Below are positions 62,950 through 64,000 of a stretch of 64,000 nt of DNA, piece by piece. A program made the translations under genes and the position numbers. The notes under the pieces were generated by a model. It made no database searches and was not told where the DNA came from. It saw nothing but the letters and a program-made list of their open reading frames with translations. Within the stretch, counting starts at the first letter, position 1. Each line of letters opens with the position of its first letter. The stretch covers positions 90,362-154,361 of the forward strand of contig NZ_SNUG01000005.1 of the NCBI RefSeq assembly GCF_012027325.1, read 5' to 3'. The DNA is from Thermococcus sp. M39 (GTDB taxonomy: Archaea > Methanobacteriota_B > Thermococci > Thermococcales > Thermococcaceae).

Positions 62950-64000
62950 ATGGCACAATTAGTTGGACAAGGCGGGCAACCAATAGTTATTCTCCCTGAG
63001 GGAACCCAGAGGTACATTGGTAGGGATGCTCAGAGATTGAATATTTTGGCTGCTAGGATTGTTGCTGAGACTGTTAGGACCACTTTGGGGCCAAAGGGAA
63101 TGGATAAAATGCTTGTTGACAGCTTGGGGGACATCGTTATCACAAACGACGGTGCAACTATTTTGGACAAAATTGATCTTCAGCACCCAGCTGCAAAGAT
63201 GATGGTTGAAGTTGCTAAGACCCAAGATGAAGAAGCTGGTGATGGAACTACCACCGCTGTTGTTATCGCTGGTGAGCTTTTAAGGAAGGCTGAGGAGTTA
63301 ATTGACCAGAACATTCACCCATCGATAATTGTTAAAGGTTACACTTTAGCTGTTGAAAAAGCCCAAGAGATACTTGAGGATATTGCTATAAAAGTTGATC
63401 CAGAGGATGAGGAAACTCTCATAAAGATAGCAAAAACAGCAATCACTGGTAAGAGCGCTGAATCTCACAGAGAACACTTGGCTAAGTTGGCTGTTGAGGC
63501 AGTTAAGCAAGTTGCAGAGAAAAAGGATGGCAAGTTTGAGGTTGACATTGACAACATTAAAATTGAGAAGAAAGAAGGAGAGAGCGTTGAAGAGAGTCAG
63601 CTTATCAGAGGTGTTGTAATAGACAAAGAGAGAGTTCACCCAAGGATGCCAAAGAGAGTTGAAAATGCAAAAATAGCTCTTATCAGTGATGCTCTCGAAA
63701 TTAAGAAGACTGAAACTGATGCAAAGATCAACATCACTGCCCCAGACCAGCTTTATGCGTTTCTTGAGCAAGAGGAAAAGATGATTAAGGACATGGTTGA
63801 TCAGATTGTTGCTACTGGTGCAAATGTTGTGTTTGTTCAGAAAGGTATTGACGACTTGGCACAGCACTACTTAGCCAAGGCTGGAATCTTGGCAGTGAGA
63901 AGAGTCAAGAAGAGCGACATGGAGAAGTTAGCAAAAGCAACAGGAGCAAAGATAGTAACAAATGTAAAAGACTTAACTTCAGAAGATCTGGGTTATGCAG
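62950..64000 (+). CDS. Thermosome subunit (group II chaperonin), partial
   Basis: The first 350 residues of a chaperonin of about 545 residues; the gene runs off the window. [20 protein letters not shown] starts it; [14 protein letters not shown] near residues 43-56, [12 protein letters not shown] near 61-72, and [17 protein letters not shown] near 94-110 are the ATP-binding signatures. AGGAGG at 62935-62940 is the ribosome binding site. It folds proteins as a double-ring complex and is strongly expressed at high temperature. Confidence 0.96.
   Translation, partial: MAQLVGQGGQPIVILPEGTQRYIGRDAQRLNILAARIVAETVRTTLGPKGMDKMLVDSLGDIVITNDGATILDKIDLQHPAAKMMVEVAKTQDEEAGDGTTTAVVIAGELLRKAEELIDQNIHPSIIVKGYTLAVEKAQEILEDIAIKVDPEDEETLIKIAKTAITGKSAESHREHLAKLAVEAVKQVAEKKDGKFEVDIDNIKIEKKEGESVEESQLIRGVVIDKERVHPRMPKRVENAKIALISDALEIKKTETDAKINITAPDQLYAFLEQEEKMIKDMVDQIVATGANVVFVQKGIDDLAQHYLAKAGILAVRRVKKSDMEKLAKATGAKIVTNVKDLTSEDLGYA

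Noticed and set aside
1..64000. CRISPR array, insertion sequence, prophage or integrated element
   Set aside because: No regularly spaced repeats, transposase, integrase or att-like duplication at either tRNA was found; gene content is core-like throughout.

Overview
The window is a continuous piece of a hyperthermophilic euryarchaeal chromosome, almost certainly from the order Thermococcales and most like Thermococcus. The evidence is a SurR redox regulator next to a protein disulfide oxidoreductase, two tandem 2-oxoacid:ferredoxin oxidoreductases sharing one ferredoxin-like subunit, a DUF257 protein, a thermosome, archaeal EF-2 and EF-1alpha, TrmY and Trm5b, box C/D sRNA candidates, TATA promoters, GGTGA-type ribosome binding sites and AT-rich DNA. 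No CRISPR array, rRNA, insertion sequence or prophage was seen, and genes are packed tightly on both strands.

Layout. 1-7.2 kb: end of a MoaD-like gene, adenylate kinase, a DUF2258-like protein, TrmY, then the divergent pdo/surR pair with a perfect extended SurR site, ferredoxin, a geranylgeranyl reductase-family flavoprotein and topoisomerase I. 7.2-13.1 kb: a GC-rich structured island, an operon ending in QueE, a set of small membrane proteins, a box C/D sRNA candidate, a DapA/NAL-family aldolase, a PfkB kinase overlapping another C/D sRNA candidate, a Nudix hydrolase and an Mth938-family protein. 13.2-20.6 kb: an ABC exporter whose ATPase gene is split by a one-base frameshift, a dihydropteroate synthase-related protein, a textbook C/D sRNA, TatD, a DUF504-like protein, an MBL-fold hydrolase and an M20 peptidase. 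20.7-25.8 kb: Lhr-type helicase, iron alcohol dehydrogenase and methylthioribose-1-phosphate isomerase. 26-32.6 kb: two secreted proteins with GGP-type wall-binding-like motifs flank a THEP1 NTPase and an iron/cobalamin-type ABC importer without a recognisable binding protein; a DUF257 protein follows.

32.9-41.5 kb: tRNA-Glu, a hypothetical protein overlapping Trm5b, a nucleotidyltransferase, a DUF192 protein and the seven-gene 2-oxoacid:ferredoxin oxidoreductase operon. 41.7-53 kb: RaSEA (archaeosine synthesis), a DUF996-like membrane protein, SurE, MarC, EF-2, a hairpin element, EF-1alpha, ribosomal protein S10, tRNA-Ser, a DMT transporter, PanB, archease and RtcB. 53-58.1 kb: a four-gene ABC system with two paralogous permeases, an ATPase and a large membrane-anchored extracellular protein. 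58.2-64 kb: a YbjQ-family protein, MoaC, small membrane proteins, a MutS-like ATPase, Bud32 and a thermosome subunit cut by the window edge.

Themes are redox and ferredoxin metabolism (SurR, PDO, ferredoxin, OGOR-type complexes), tRNA modification and repair (TrmY, Trm5b, QueE, RaSEA, Bud32, RtcB/archease, C/D guides), translation factors and several membrane transport systems. The best candidates for something undescribed are the two envelope loci (26-32 kb and 53-58 kb) and the unannotated structured RNA candidates, especially the hairpin between EF-2 and EF-1alpha.
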